A stretch of 64,000 nucleotides of DNA, from the NCBI GenBank assembly GCA_964408425.1, contig CAYOZI010000001.1, positions 15,738 to 79,737 on the forward strand, written 5' to 3'. The translations under genes and the position numbers were made by a program. Positions 15,996 to 23,501 of the stretch are shown here, one piece after another. Numbering within the stretch: the stretch's first letter is position 1; each line of letters opens with the position of its first letter. Origin of the DNA: UBA10210 sp964408425. GTDB taxonomy: Archaea; Micrarchaeota; Micrarchaeia; Norongarragalinales; Norongarragalinaceae. The notes beneath the pieces were generated by a model. It saw nothing but the letters and a program-made list of their open reading frames with translations. It was not told where the DNA came from and made no database searches.

Positions 15996-16256
15996 TTAAA
16001 CTCGGCTTGGCAGGGAATTAACCTTTTGCACGACCTCCGAATCACTCAAACCTTCAATCAAAATTTCCTTTTTCCTTGACTTGAATCCTTTCGTTATCTT
16101 CACTTTTTTTCCCAAAAACTTCGAGAGCGACTTTTCCAATTCCCCGTTCGCCCTGCCTCCCTCGGCAGGGGCGCGGACGCGTATTTTCAGAATCCCGTTT
16201 TCAAACGCAACCCCGAAATTCTTCGCGTTGGGAACCGCCCTCACATGCATTTTCAC
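15996..16256 (-). CDS. DUF167 (YggU-like) protein
   Basis: 86 residues. The pattern VRAVPNAK, KIRVRAPAEGGRANGELEKSLSKFL and VKITKGFKSRKKEI matches the DUF167/UPF0235 family, small cytosolic proteins of unknown function found across archaea and bacteria. It begins directly after the stop of rpoD, with no spacer, so translation is probably coupled. The second Met (16250) is an equally possible start. Confidence 0.85.
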   Translation of the reverse strand: MKMHVRAVPNAKNFGVAFENGILKIRVRAPAEGGRANGELEKSLSKFLGKKVKITKGFKSRKKEILIEGLSDSEVVQKVNSLPSRV

Positions 16257-16955
16257 TCACTTGAATTCCTTGTCCAAAGCCTTTGCTTTCCCTTCCAAAA
16301 CTTTCAACGCCCTTTCGTACTGCTCTTTTGCGGAAAGGTTGTTGAACGACTCTACTATAAACAGAAAATCCTTGCTTTGCTCGCCTTGCTTTTCGCAGTT
16401 TCCGCACAAGTACGAGTTTTCATGAAGGTCTTTCTTTCCCTCCAACGGTGCGAAAGGCTTCATGGGGGAAGAGCATTTCTTGCATTTCGAAGAAGCTTTG
16501 AATTCGGAAGAATGGCCGTACGAAGCGACGGCGCTCTGGAAGCGCGCGTGGATTTTTGCAGTGCCTTTTTCCGCAAACGCTTCCAAACGCAGTTTTTGGC
16601 CCTTGTTCAAAACGGCAATCTGAATGTTTTCCGAGAAAACGCGTATTTTTTCATCGGCTGAAACGAGATCCCGGCTGTAAACAGTCTTCGGCTCTTCCAC
16701 CGCCTCGGCGTTCAGCGAAAACGATATCTTTGCATCATCAGCAATCCCGCTCTCCCACGTCAACGGTATAAGCCCCATCCGGTTTGAAAGATATTCGTTG
16801 AAAAACGCCGAGTTGTTCTCGTAAAAATCAATGCTCGAGATAGCCATGCACGGGATTTCTGAAATCACAGCCCTCCTTATGGCGTTCAGCAGCGCGGGCG
16901 ATTCCTTTTCGGAACGCAACACGAGAGTCTTTTCGTCTTCGCTTACAATTTTCAT
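16257..16955 (-). CDS. rpoD: RNA polymerase subunit D (RpoD/Rpb3)
   Basis: About 232 residues from ATG 16955 (an in-frame ATG at 16967 is also possible). The dimerisation domain is clear (LLNAIRRAVISEIPCMAI, NRMGLIPLTW). In the inserted domain, where many archaea have ferredoxin-like cysteines, this protein has two CxxC pairs about 28 residues apart (KCKKCSS ... YLCGNCEK), more like one zinc ribbon. The C-terminal half returns to the dimerisation fold (FLFIVESFNNLSAKE). Gene order uS11-RpoD follows the common archaeal arrangement. Confidence 0.94.
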   Translation of the reverse strand: MKIVSEDEKTLVLRSEKESPALLNAIRRAVISEIPCMAISSIDFYENNSAFFNEYLSNRMGLIPLTWESGIADDAKISFSLNAEAVEEPKTVYSRDLVSADEKIRVFSENIQIAVLNKGQKLRLEAFAEKGTAKIHARFQSAVASYGHSSEFKASSKCKKCSSPMKPFAPLEGKKDLHENSYLCGNCEKQGEQSKDFLFIVESFNNLSAKEQYERALKVLEGKAKALDKEFK

Positions 16956-16999
16956 CAACACATGCACCCGAACGATTGTATTTCAATTTTTTGAAAAAC

Positions 17000-17524
17000 T
17001 TAAACTCTCCTACCCCTCTTTCCGCCGGGCCTCTTGGTTGTGTCGGTAGGCAAGGGGGTAACGTCTTCGATTTTACCAATGCGTAACCCGCTTCGAGCTA
17101 ACGCACGAATTGCAGCCTGCGCGCCCGAACCCGGGGTTTTAGAATGATGTCCGCCCGGAGCGCGCACCCTGACGTGCACTCCGATTATGCCCCGTTCCTT
17201 CGCCTTTTCCGAAGCGCGGAAAGCCGCTTGCATAGCAGCGTAAGGCCCTCCCTCTTCCCTGTCGCTTTTGACCATCATTCCGCCGCTTCCGACGGAAATG
17301 GTTTCCGCTCCGCTCAAATCCGTAATCGTAATGATCGTGTCGTTCTTGGACGAGAAAATATGGGCGACACCCCATTTTCCTTCCAGGTTGAATATCCTGC
17401 GGTCGTCCCTCCTGAATCCGGACGGGGCGTGGGCTGAAACGGGGGCTGAAACCGGCGCTTGGGCCACGGGCTTGGCAGTAGACTCAACCGGCTTTTCGTT
17501 TTCAACAATTTCTTCAGTAACCAT
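17000..17524 (-). CDS. rps11: Ribosomal protein uS11
   Basis: About 174 residues from ATG 17524. The TTG two codons upstream is less likely. The core (KWGVAHIFSSKNDTIITITD, GGPYAAMQAAFRA, RVRAPGGHHSKTPGSGAQ) and the C-terminus (TPLPTDTTKRPGGKRGRRV) are standard. An N-terminal extension of about 40 residues, rich in Ala, Pro, Glu and Val, is unusual and probably disordered. Platform protein of the small subunit, between uS4 and RpoD. Confidence 0.95.
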   Translation of the reverse strand: MVTEEIVENEKPVESTAKPVAQAPVSAPVSAHAPSGFRRDDRRIFNLEGKWGVAHIFSSKNDTIITITDLSGAETISVGSGGMMVKSDREEGGPYAAMQAAFRASEKAKERGIIGVHVRVRAPGGHHSKTPGSGAQAAIRALARSGLRIGKIEDVTPLPTDTTKRPGGKRGRRV

Positions 17525-17533
17525 TTTCAATCA

Positions 17534-18088
17534 TCAACCCGACGCGGCAACCGGCTCCGTTTTTTCGGTAATGACAACTGCCGGCTTTTCATCCATTTTT
17601 TCGAACGAACCCAACGGCTTTCCCGACCAGTTGACGTTCGCCTCTTCAGCAAAAGAAACCAGGTAAGAAGGAGAAGAAACGTGCATTCCGTTGATGCTCA
17701 CGTGCCCGTGCGTAATGAACTGCCTAGCCTGATGCATTGTTTTTGCCAGGCGTTTTTTCACGACAATGCTTTGCAAACGCCTTTGCAACACGTCCTTCAC
17801 GCTCAAAGAAAGCAAGTCGTCGAGAGTCAAATCCTCTTTCTGGACGAAAAACTTTTTCGACCTCGCCAGAAGCTGGGTTGAACGGATTTCGGCGTTAGCG
17901 CCCTTTCCGCTTAGCAAGCGTCTAGCCTCGCGCCTTATTCGCCTCAAAATCGTCTGCATTATCCACAATTCTCGGGAGTTCTTGAGTCCGAACTCGGTCT
18001 TCAAAGCCCCTTCCTCTTCTATCCTCTTCTTGTCCCAGAGCTTTTTCGGACGCTCGTACTTCTTTGATTTCCTAACAGGATCTCCCAC
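17534..18088 (-). CDS. rps4: Ribosomal protein uS4
   Basis: 184 residues, archaeal size. GDPVRKSKKYERPKKLWDK opens the protein, and an S4 RNA-binding domain follows (RRLQSIVVKKRLAKTMHQAR and FITHGHVSINGMHVSSPSYLV). The C-terminal tail (about 25 residues) is acidic and Val-rich (DEKPAVVITEKTEPVAASG), longer than in many archaea. One of the primary 16S rRNA binders. Nine bases separate it from uS11. Confidence 0.95.
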   Translation of the reverse strand: MGDPVRKSKKYERPKKLWDKKRIEEEGALKTEFGLKNSRELWIMQTILRRIRREARRLLSGKGANAEIRSTQLLARSKKFFVQKEDLTLDDLLSLSVKDVLQRRLQSIVVKKRLAKTMHQARQFITHGHVSINGMHVSSPSYLVSFAEEANVNWSGKPLGSFEKMDEKPAVVITEKTEPVAASG

Positions 18089-18111
18089 TCAAAAACACCG
18101 TTATGCAATCA

Positions 18112-18774
18112 TTACTTCTTTTCCTTCTCGCCGCCCGATTTTTCCTGCGCTCCGGTTGCGGCTGCGGCCTTCGCTGCCTTTACTGCCTTCTTCAGCACTC
18201 CGACGGTCATTCCGGTCCTTCCGGTGGTGCGCGTGTGCTGTCCCCTGGTTTTCTGGCCTATCGAATGCCTCCAACCCCTGTACGAACGTGAATCCCTCTC
18301 GCGAGTAATATCTTGCCTTTTCGCGAAAGCCAATTCCGCCATGAGCAAGTGCTTCGCTTCTCCCGAATCGATATCCTGCTGCCGGTTTAGCATGAAATTC
18401 TTGACCCCGAATTTTTGCGGGAATTTCACTATCCCCTCCAATTCCGTAGTCTGCTCTTCGCTCAAATTCCCTATCAACTCGCTCAAGCTGACGTTCAGTT
18501 TGGTTGTAACCGGAATAGCCAGGTTTGAAGCCAAATTATGCCCTATTCCCTTGACTTTCCTCAAAGCTTCAGCAACGGTAAAATGCCCGTCCACATCCTG
18601 GCCTACGATACGGAGTATTCCGCGAAACTCCTTGTTTTCCAAATGCTTTCTCTTGGCGAATTTCTGGGATTGCGTGGTGGAACCGACAGGCTGGGACTGT
18701 GGTTTTGCAGGCTCCTGGTTTTTCGCCTGCTTGCCGCTAAAGCCGCCAGAACCTTTCTTCGTTTCATCAGCCAA
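18112..18774 (-). CDS. rps13: Ribosomal protein uS13 with extensions at both ends
   Basis: About 220 residues from a TTG at 18774, placed eight bases after AAGGTG. Another TTG seven codons upstream overlaps that signal. The core runs FRGILRIVGQDVDGHFTVAEAL, KVKGIGHNLASNLA and the C-terminal RGWRHSIGQKTRGQHTRTTGR. It carries a Gln/Ser/Lys-rich N-terminal extension of about 45 residues and an Ala/Lys/Glu-rich C-terminal tail, so it is longer than the usual 150 or so. First gene of the uS13-uS4-uS11-RpoD series. Confidence 0.94.
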   Translation of the reverse strand: MADETKKGSGGFSGKQAKNQEPAKPQSQPVGSTTQSQKFAKRKHLENKEFRGILRIVGQDVDGHFTVAEALRKVKGIGHNLASNLAIPVTTKLNVSLSELIGNLSEEQTTELEGIVKFPQKFGVKNFMLNRQQDIDSGEAKHLLMAELAFAKRQDITRERDSRSYRGWRHSIGQKTRGQHTRTTGRTGMTVGVLKKAVKAAKAAAATGAQEKSGGEKEKK

Positions 18775-18821
18775 TTTTCCGCACCTTAAACCCAAAAACA
18801 GCTTTTATCGAAAAATAAAAG

Positions 18822-19001
18822 CGCCGGGACTGAGATTTCCGTTTTCCTTCCTTACCAAAATTTTTTTGGAAAGAAAAGCTTTTCGAACTCAGGAGGCCTT
18901 TCGGCCACACGCTTTGAAGGAAAGTTGCCGGTGCGCTCCGAACGGAGCAACCAGAAACAGTTTCTTTCCAGGCGTGCGCATTACCGCTCTGCCATCCCGG
19001 C
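18822..19001 (-). tRNA. tRNA-Ser(GGA) with two introns (anticodon loop and T loop)
   Basis: The acceptor GCCGGGA pairs with TCCCGGC, with G73 as in other archaeal serine tRNAs. The anticodon stem CACGC/GCGTG encloses CTGGAAA (anticodon GGA), and the variable arm is TGGCCGAAAGGCCTC. Intron 1 (about 52 bp, 18914-18965) is at the 37/38 site and holds a GCTCCGTTCGGAGC hairpin. Intron 2 (about 46 bp, about 18837-18882) interrupts the T loop after CTGAGTTCGA. Mature length after removal is about 82. A TATA-like TTTTTAACC lies near 19025-19033. Exact splice sites may shift by a base or two. Confidence 0.92.
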
Positions 19002-19135
19002 GCGAAAAACAATTTGCTTTTTCGCGGTTAAAAACACTTCGGGAAAAAAGCCGAGCGAAGCTCCAAAGAGCTTTAATCTCAACTCTACAATAATGCAAAA
19101 ACGCGTTTAAAAAGCATTCCGTTGGCTTGCAAACG

Positions 19136-19549
19136 CTAACCACGATGCTCTTCTGACGCCGTAATCCCTTTTTCTTCCAAAAACGCCTTCAAGCCCTTCA
19201 AAAACCCGAGGTGGCTGGAGATAGCGCCCCTAACGGCTTCATCGCTTTTGAAACCGGCGTAGTGAGAAAGATTGTGCCAAACCCTCACTTGGATTTCCCT
19301 AGAGTCGGGATTGAAACCGAAAGCAACCCTCTGTTCGCTCGTGTAAAGCAGCGGGTTGTGCAGGTACTCCAGATCTTCAACGCGTTGCAGTGAATTCAAA
19401 AAAGCCTTAGCCTGCGACGGAGCTACATTATGCTTGGAATTTGCCAGAACCCAGTCGAAAAGCCCCGGAACCTGGTCGAAATGCTTTTCATGAAATGAAA
19501 AGACCACGGTCTTTTTGAACAATTCCGAACCCTGAACGCGTTCAGCCAT
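19136..19549 (-). CDS. Hypothetical protein downstream of cbf5
   Basis: About 137 residues from ATG 19549, overlapping the 3' end of cbf5 by eight bases, so probably co-translated with it. Sequence is soluble and mixed alpha/beta (VVFSFHEKHF, GLFDWVLANSKHNV, VAFGFNPDSREIQVRVWHNLSHYAG, and a helical C-terminus). No recognised motif, signal peptide or membrane segment. The tight coupling to a pseudouridine synthase hints at an RNA-related role, but nothing in the sequence proves it. Confidence 0.6.
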   Translation of the reverse strand: MAERVQGSELFKKTVVFSFHEKHFDQVPGLFDWVLANSKHNVAPSQAKAFLNSLQRVEDLEYLHNPLLYTSEQRVAFGFNPDSREIQVRVWHNLSHYAGFKSDEAVRGAISSHLGFLKGLKAFLEEKGITASEEHRG

Positions 19550-20474
19550 GCACAACCCTCTCCACGTCGAAAGCCAAGCCGCCTTTCCCGGATTGCGCCC
19601 TCGAAACGATTTCCTTCGAATCTATCAACGCTTTGGCAAAACAGATTATTTCCCCCATGCCGTTTAAAACCTGCACGCTCTCGTTTTTTTCAATAGATTC
19701 ATCCAGCGAAACTATTCCCGGAATAGCCAGATTCGCTCCGGTGGTGATGGGTTTTATCGCCCCGTCATCCACGACAACCTTTTTCAGCTTCCCTTCCAAC
19801 GCTTCCTCGAGAGTCAGCACCATTTTTTGCAGTTCTTTGTCTTCCCCTTTTTCCGTCCACAGCCAAAACGCGTCGCTCAAATCCTGAAGAGAATGGGCTT
19901 CTTTTTCAGTGAAACCGGCGGCGTAAACCCTCCTCAATTCCGCCATTTCCCCGCCGCACCCTAAAACTTCTCCAACATCGAAACAGATTTTTCTCACGTA
20001 AAACCCGCCTTCCACGTCGCACTCGAACAAAACGTATTTCCCCTCCGCTTCTAAAACCGCCAGTTCAAAAACCTCGCGAACGCGCATTTTCTTGACTACA
20101 GCGCTCTCGAGAGGCGGCTTCTGGAAGATTTTTCCCTTGAAATGCGAAAACGCATCTTCGATTTCTTTTTTGCTTTTGTTTTCCCCCAGACGCAGCACGC
20201 AAACGTACTTTTTCCTCGAGCCAAGCAAATACTTAGCCGCTTTCGTGCTTTCCTCCAGCAGAACGGGCAAAACGCCGGAAACGTTCGCGTCCAAAGTTCC
20301 CGAATGCCCGGCTTTCGACTGCCCCAAGATTTTTTTCACGAAAGCCGCAGCCTCGTGGCTTGAAGGCCCCGAAGGCTTGTCGAGAATGAAAACCCCCTTC
20401 CTTATTTTTTCTTCAAGCGAACGCTCGGAAGGAGGCTCCCCTACCTTGCACTCGATTTCTTGCAGGCGAATCAT
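19542..20474 (-). CDS. cbf5: Archaeal Cbf5/TruB pseudouridine synthase
   Basis: 310 residues. Catalytic subunit of H/ACA ribonucleoproteins that turns uridine into pseudouridine in rRNA and tRNA. The catalytic motif AGHSGTLDANVSGVLPV is complete, with its Asp, and VFILDKPSGPSSHE opens the catalytic domain. A C-terminal PUA domain is visible (KKVVVDDGAIKPITTGANLAIPGI). In archaea cbf5 often sits beside eL14 and cmk. Here those genes lie just upstream but are separated from it by a plus-strand gene (20509-21627). Confidence 0.95.
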   Translation of the reverse strand: MIRLQEIECKVGEPPSERSLEEKIRKGVFILDKPSGPSSHEAAAFVKKILGQSKAGHSGTLDANVSGVLPVLLEESTKAAKYLLGSRKKYVCVLRLGENKSKKEIEDAFSHFKGKIFQKPPLESAVVKKMRVREVFELAVLEAEGKYVLFECDVEGGFYVRKICFDVGEVLGCGGEMAELRRVYAAGFTEKEAHSLQDLSDAFWLWTEKGEDKELQKMVLTLEEALEGKLKKVVVDDGAIKPITTGANLAIPGIVSLDESIEKNESVQVLNGMGEIICFAKALIDSKEIVSRAQSGKGGLAFDVERVVHG

Positions 20475-20485
20475 GATTTAAAATA
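20473..20485 (+). promoter_or_regulatory. TATA-like promoter of the 20509 gene
   Basis: ATGATTTAAAATA lies about 28 bp before the ATG at 20509, so the transcript would be leaderless or nearly so. It overlaps the first codons of the divergent cbf5. Confidence 0.45.
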
Positions 20486-20508
20486 GAGTGGAACGATAGA
20501 TTAAGCAT

Positions 20509-21627
20509 ATGGGAAAGACGCGACGTGAAAAGCCGGAAAATTCGAGAGCAACACCGAAAGATACGGTCGAACAACAAAAGCCGCCAGCCCCTAAGCTCAG
20601 GTTGTTGTTTCACTACGGGCCCCATGCCACGGCAGAAGATGCTAGACACATCCGAGCGGTATTGAAGGAATTCAAGCCGCACTTTTACGCGAAAGAGCAG
20701 ATGATCTTTGACCCCGAGGATTTGGTGCCGTTCAATAGAGAACTGCAAAAAATCAGGAAGGATGCTGCAAGGAGAATAAGCTTTCTTCAAGGTTTTGAAA
20801 GGCGGCAGTATGGAGAATTCGATCGTAAAGAAGTCGAGGAAATGCTCGACGCATACAAAGTTCGAATGTGCGGCCTAGAATCATTTGTGCCAAATGAAGC
20901 TCAATTGCTCGAAGAGTCTGCGAACTATTCCAAGGATTCGAGGTTAGCGTTTGTAACAGGAGAGTTTGAAAAAGCACTAAAAAGCCGGCATGAACACGTC
21001 CTGCTTGAAAATAAACACCAACGAATCAGAGACGAAAATATCGTCCAGAATGCTGAAAAGCTTGTTCAGCAGTTTACAACAGCCTATCCGGAGTTACGTA
21101 ACGAGAAGGAGATACGAGTTTACGCTAGACTGGGGCACATGCACTCTCCGCCATATCATGAACTGGCTAGACGCGGAAGCACGGAGGTAGGACGGATTTT
21201 CGATAGTAGACCGGTAGTACATGGCTACACATCGGAAGCCAAGAGAATGAACCAAAAGGAAACGCATAATATTTCAGAGCCGCGGTATAGACAGGTACTA
21301 GCAAGATCTCTTCTCGAAAGTCCCCTGAGAAGGACACTGAGAGAAAAAGGCGTCAAATCGACTCTGGTTACGGAAATAGCGTCACGGGTTATCTCCGAAA
21401 AATTCCATGAGGACGAAATTAGAGGAATATCGGAAGAGATAGCCAAAGAACAGGAAGCGAAACCACTGGCCAAAACAGCCGAGATAGTAGAAATGGTTTT
21501 GGGAAAGCGCGTAAGGGAAAAGGGCTTGAAACTACCGCAGAACGAGGATGAAGCCGAAGCTTTAATCAAAAAAGCGTATCCCAAGATAGACTTTTCAAAA
21601 CCTTGGTGGCTAGGAAGAAGAAAATAG
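20509..21627 (+). CDS. Hypothetical protein inserted between eL14 and cbf5
   Basis: 372 residues, Arg/Lys/Glu-rich, no signal peptide or membrane helix. The N-terminal LRLLFHYGPHATAEDARHI and AVLKEFKPHFYAKEQ, together with a later RVYARLGHMHSPPYHEL, faintly recall the TraB/ChaN-like fold, in which paired G.H motifs occur, but I would not assign it. The rest is helical (many ExxxR/K stretches). It is the only plus-strand gene among minus-strand neighbours and splits the usual eL14-cbf5 adjacency. Its codon use (more AGA, ATA and AT-ending codons) looks unlike theirs. It is likely a later insertion. Function unknown. Confidence 0.7.
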   Translation: MGKTRREKPENSRATPKDTVEQQKPPAPKLRLLFHYGPHATAEDARHIRAVLKEFKPHFYAKEQMIFDPEDLVPFNRELQKIRKDAARRISFLQGFERRQYGEFDRKEVEEMLDAYKVRMCGLESFVPNEAQLLEESANYSKDSRLAFVTGEFEKALKSRHEHVLLENKHQRIRDENIVQNAEKLVQQFTTAYPELRNEKEIRVYARLGHMHSPPYHELARRGSTEVGRIFDSRPVVHGYTSEAKRMNQKETHNISEPRYRQVLARSLLESPLRRTLREKGVKSTLVTEIASRVISEKFHEDEIRGISEEIAKEQEAKPLAKTAEIVEMVLGKRVREKGLKLPQNEDEAEALIKKAYPKIDFSKPWWLGRRK

Positions 21628-21629
21628 GC

Positions 21630-21794
21630 TTATGCGGGCATCAGGTGCTTGACGTTCATCTTCCTCTCTTTTCCCTTCGCAAGCTTGACTTTCACGAAAG
21701 CGTTGTCCACCACTTCCGTCACTTCGACAGGCTGCCCTTTTCTCCTTCCCTTGAGAACGATTGCTTTCACGCCCTTCTGAAAAACCCTGGTCAT
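21630..21794 (-). CDS. rpl14e: Ribosomal protein eL14, short form
   Basis: 54 residues from ATG 21794, five bases after GGTGATT. The product has the KOW-type core FQKGVKAIVLKGRRKGQPVE, VVDNAFVKVKLAKG and ends RKMNVKHLMPA, the eL14 signature (archaeal forms end R..N..HL.P). Archaeal eL14 is usually about 75-95 residues, so this one is short. It lies six bases after cmk, matching the conserved cmk-eL14-cbf5 order. Confidence 0.85.
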   Translation of the reverse strand: MTRVFQKGVKAIVLKGRRKGQPVEVTEVVDNAFVKVKLAKGKERKMNVKHLMPA

Positions 21795-21800
21795 AGAAAA

Positions 21801-22415
21801 TCACCGTTTCGCTCTTGTTCTCTTTGTTTTCCCGCCTTTTCTGCCTTTCGGTTTTTTCTTCCGCATTTTCCTCTTCAGTTTTTCAGCCGCGTCGGCAATC
21901 GCCTTCGCGGTTTGCAGCGCATCCAGCTTTTCGTTGTCTATAACCAAACATCCTTTCGGCGGGTCGTAATGCAATTTATACAACGCCCAATACCGTTTTT
22001 TGTTGGAATCGTCCCTATACACTACCTCCCTAACCGCCTGTTCGAAACTCCTCGAATCCCTTTCGGCCAACCGCTTTGCACGCACATGCAAAGGCGCTTT
22101 CAGCCAAACTTTCAAATCAAAACGAGGTTTTTTCAGTTTCAGCCTCGGCGCAATCTCGCCCAAAAAAACGGCAAGGCGCGTCCCCACAACACAATCCTTT
22201 TCCTTCAATGCGAACTCTATCTGCTTTTTGTCCAGCAAGTAATCGTACTTCGGGTTTTTTTCCGCAAACTCATGAAGCCTGTCGAAAGGCATCCCCAAAT
22301 CCTCGGCGAGATTATGAAAGGTATAATTGAATTTCTTCAGCTTCAAAGAATGCGAGACTAGCGTTGAGGCGGTGGAATTCCCGCATCCGGTCAAGCCCGA
22401 AATGGCGATTCTCAT
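21801..22415 (-). CDS. cmk: Archaeal cytidylate kinase-like protein
   Basis: 204 residues. Would transfer phosphate from ATP to CMP/dCMP. The N-terminal P-loop is ISGLTGCGNSTAS: the position usually held by the catalytic Lys is Asn. Some archaeal cytidylate kinases also lack this Lys, so the family assignment stands, with activity to be tested. Other features are GTRLAVFLGEIAPRL, WLKAPLHVRAKRLAERDSRS (substrate and lid region) and YRDDSNKKRYWALYKLHYDP. The C-terminal 35 residues are very basic (KRKMRKKKPKGRKGGKTKR), perhaps for RNA binding. Followed by eL14. Confidence 0.85.
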   Translation of the reverse strand: MRIAISGLTGCGNSTASTLVSHSLKLKKFNYTFHNLAEDLGMPFDRLHEFAEKNPKYDYLLDKKQIEFALKEKDCVVGTRLAVFLGEIAPRLKLKKPRFDLKVWLKAPLHVRAKRLAERDSRSFEQAVREVVYRDDSNKKRYWALYKLHYDPPKGCLVIDNEKLDALQTAKAIADAAEKLKRKMRKKKPKGRKGGKTKRTRAKR

Positions 22416-22468
22416 ATTGGAACGATTAACGGTTTTGCGCTTAAAAGAGCTTTGCGGGGTTTAAATGC

Positions 22469-22936
22469 CTATTCGAATTTTCCCATTGACTTGAGCTTTT
22501 GCAGGTAATTCTCGCAAGAGGATTTTATCAAAACCCGGTCTTTCTCCGTCGTTGAACGCAGTATTTTCGCCGGAACGCCCGCAACCACGCTGTACGCCGG
22601 AACAATCATTCGCTCCGTAACTACCGCCCCAGCTGCGATTATGCTCCACTCTCCGATCTCGCAGCCGCTCAACAGAGTGGAATTCATCCCGACGAGAACG
22701 TTGTCCCCCACCTTGCACCCGTGCACCACCGCAGCATGCCCGACCGTAACGTTATTCCCTATTGAAACGTTTTTTCCGTGCACAACGCAAGACTCCTGAA
22801 TGCTCGTGTTGTTACCGATGCCAATGCTGCCCTCGTCCGCGCGAATGCAGGCGAAAGCCGCAACGTAAACGTTCTTCCCGATCTCGGCTTTAGGATCGAC
22901 TTCAGCCTTGGGATGAACGAAACCCAATTCCACCAC
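22469..22936 (-). CDS. Gamma-carbonic-anhydrase-like hexapeptide-repeat protein
   Basis: 155 residues of left-handed beta-helix repeats. The metal-binding pattern of gamma carbonic anhydrases is present: CVVHGKNVSIGN and VGHAAVVHGC, giving three His. IRADEGSIGIGNNTSIQE is also typical. The C-terminus is a helix (KDRVLIKSSCENYLQKL). Family members include active carbonic anhydrases and zinc-free relatives, so CO2 hydration is likely but not certain. Confidence 0.85.
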   Translation of the reverse strand: MVELGFVHPKAEVDPKAEIGKNVYVAAFACIRADEGSIGIGNNTSIQESCVVHGKNVSIGNNVTVGHAAVVHGCKVGDNVLVGMNSTLLSGCEIGEWSIIAAGAVVTERMIVPAYSVVAGVPAKILRSTTEKDRVLIKSSCENYLQKLKSMGKFE

Positions 22937-22952
22937 TCACCGTAAATAGCAA

Positions 22953-23459
22953 TTATTGCTTTGCCGGCCATAGTCTCGAGCCTATGGGCTCGAGCAAAAG
23001 CCCGAAGACAATCGCGCAAACGATGAAGAACCCCGTCGTCCCGTAAGCGGCCGTATGCAGGATGTTCGAATAGAAAGTCAGCGAGAGGATGGCGGAAGTA
23101 TGGATGTCGAACGGAAGCAGGATTACGAAACCCGGGTACAACGGCGGCAAAACCCAAGCGATCAGAATCCACGCTATCGGAAGGATGATGATGCTCGCCT
23201 TCCAAGGCATCAAAACCATCTGCATCATCTTGTCGTTGAACTCCTTGTCGTGCTTCTTCAATTCCTCGAGCTTCTTCGAGTCGTTCGCCTTCAACGCCTT
23301 CTGCATTTCATTCTGGTATTCCTTCACTTCCTTCTGGAAAGCCTTCACCTTATCCCTCTGTCCCAGCGTCTTGTTCGCCGCATAGCTGACGAGCGAAAAC
23401 ACTAGCGAAATGAGAGCGATCTCCACCAGCGGATCAAAACCCAACACCATGCCGTTCAC
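22953..23459 (-). CDS. EMC3/TMCO1-like membrane insertase (DUF106)
   Basis: 168 residues. Three hydrophobic segments flank a charged coiled-coil hairpin (about residues 35-75: KVKAFQKEVKEYQNEMQKAL). KMMQMVLMPWKASIIILPIAWILI is typical of the archaeal DUF106 proteins, relatives of YidC/Oxa1 that insert membrane proteins. In archaea this gene commonly sits near secY, adk, cmk and eL14, and cmk is indeed two genes downstream. ATG 23450 is an alternative start. Confidence 0.85.
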   Translation of the reverse strand: MNGMVLGFDPLVEIALISLVFSLVSYAANKTLGQRDKVKAFQKEVKEYQNEMQKALKANDSKKLEELKKHDKEFNDKMMQMVLMPWKASIIILPIAWILIAWVLPPLYPGFVILLPFDIHTSAILSLTFYSNILHTAAYGTTGFFIVCAIVFGLLLEPIGSRLWPAKQ

Positions 23460-23501
23460 TGAAAAAATTTTTGGAAAACGGTTATAGGTAGAGCGTCTTT
23501 T

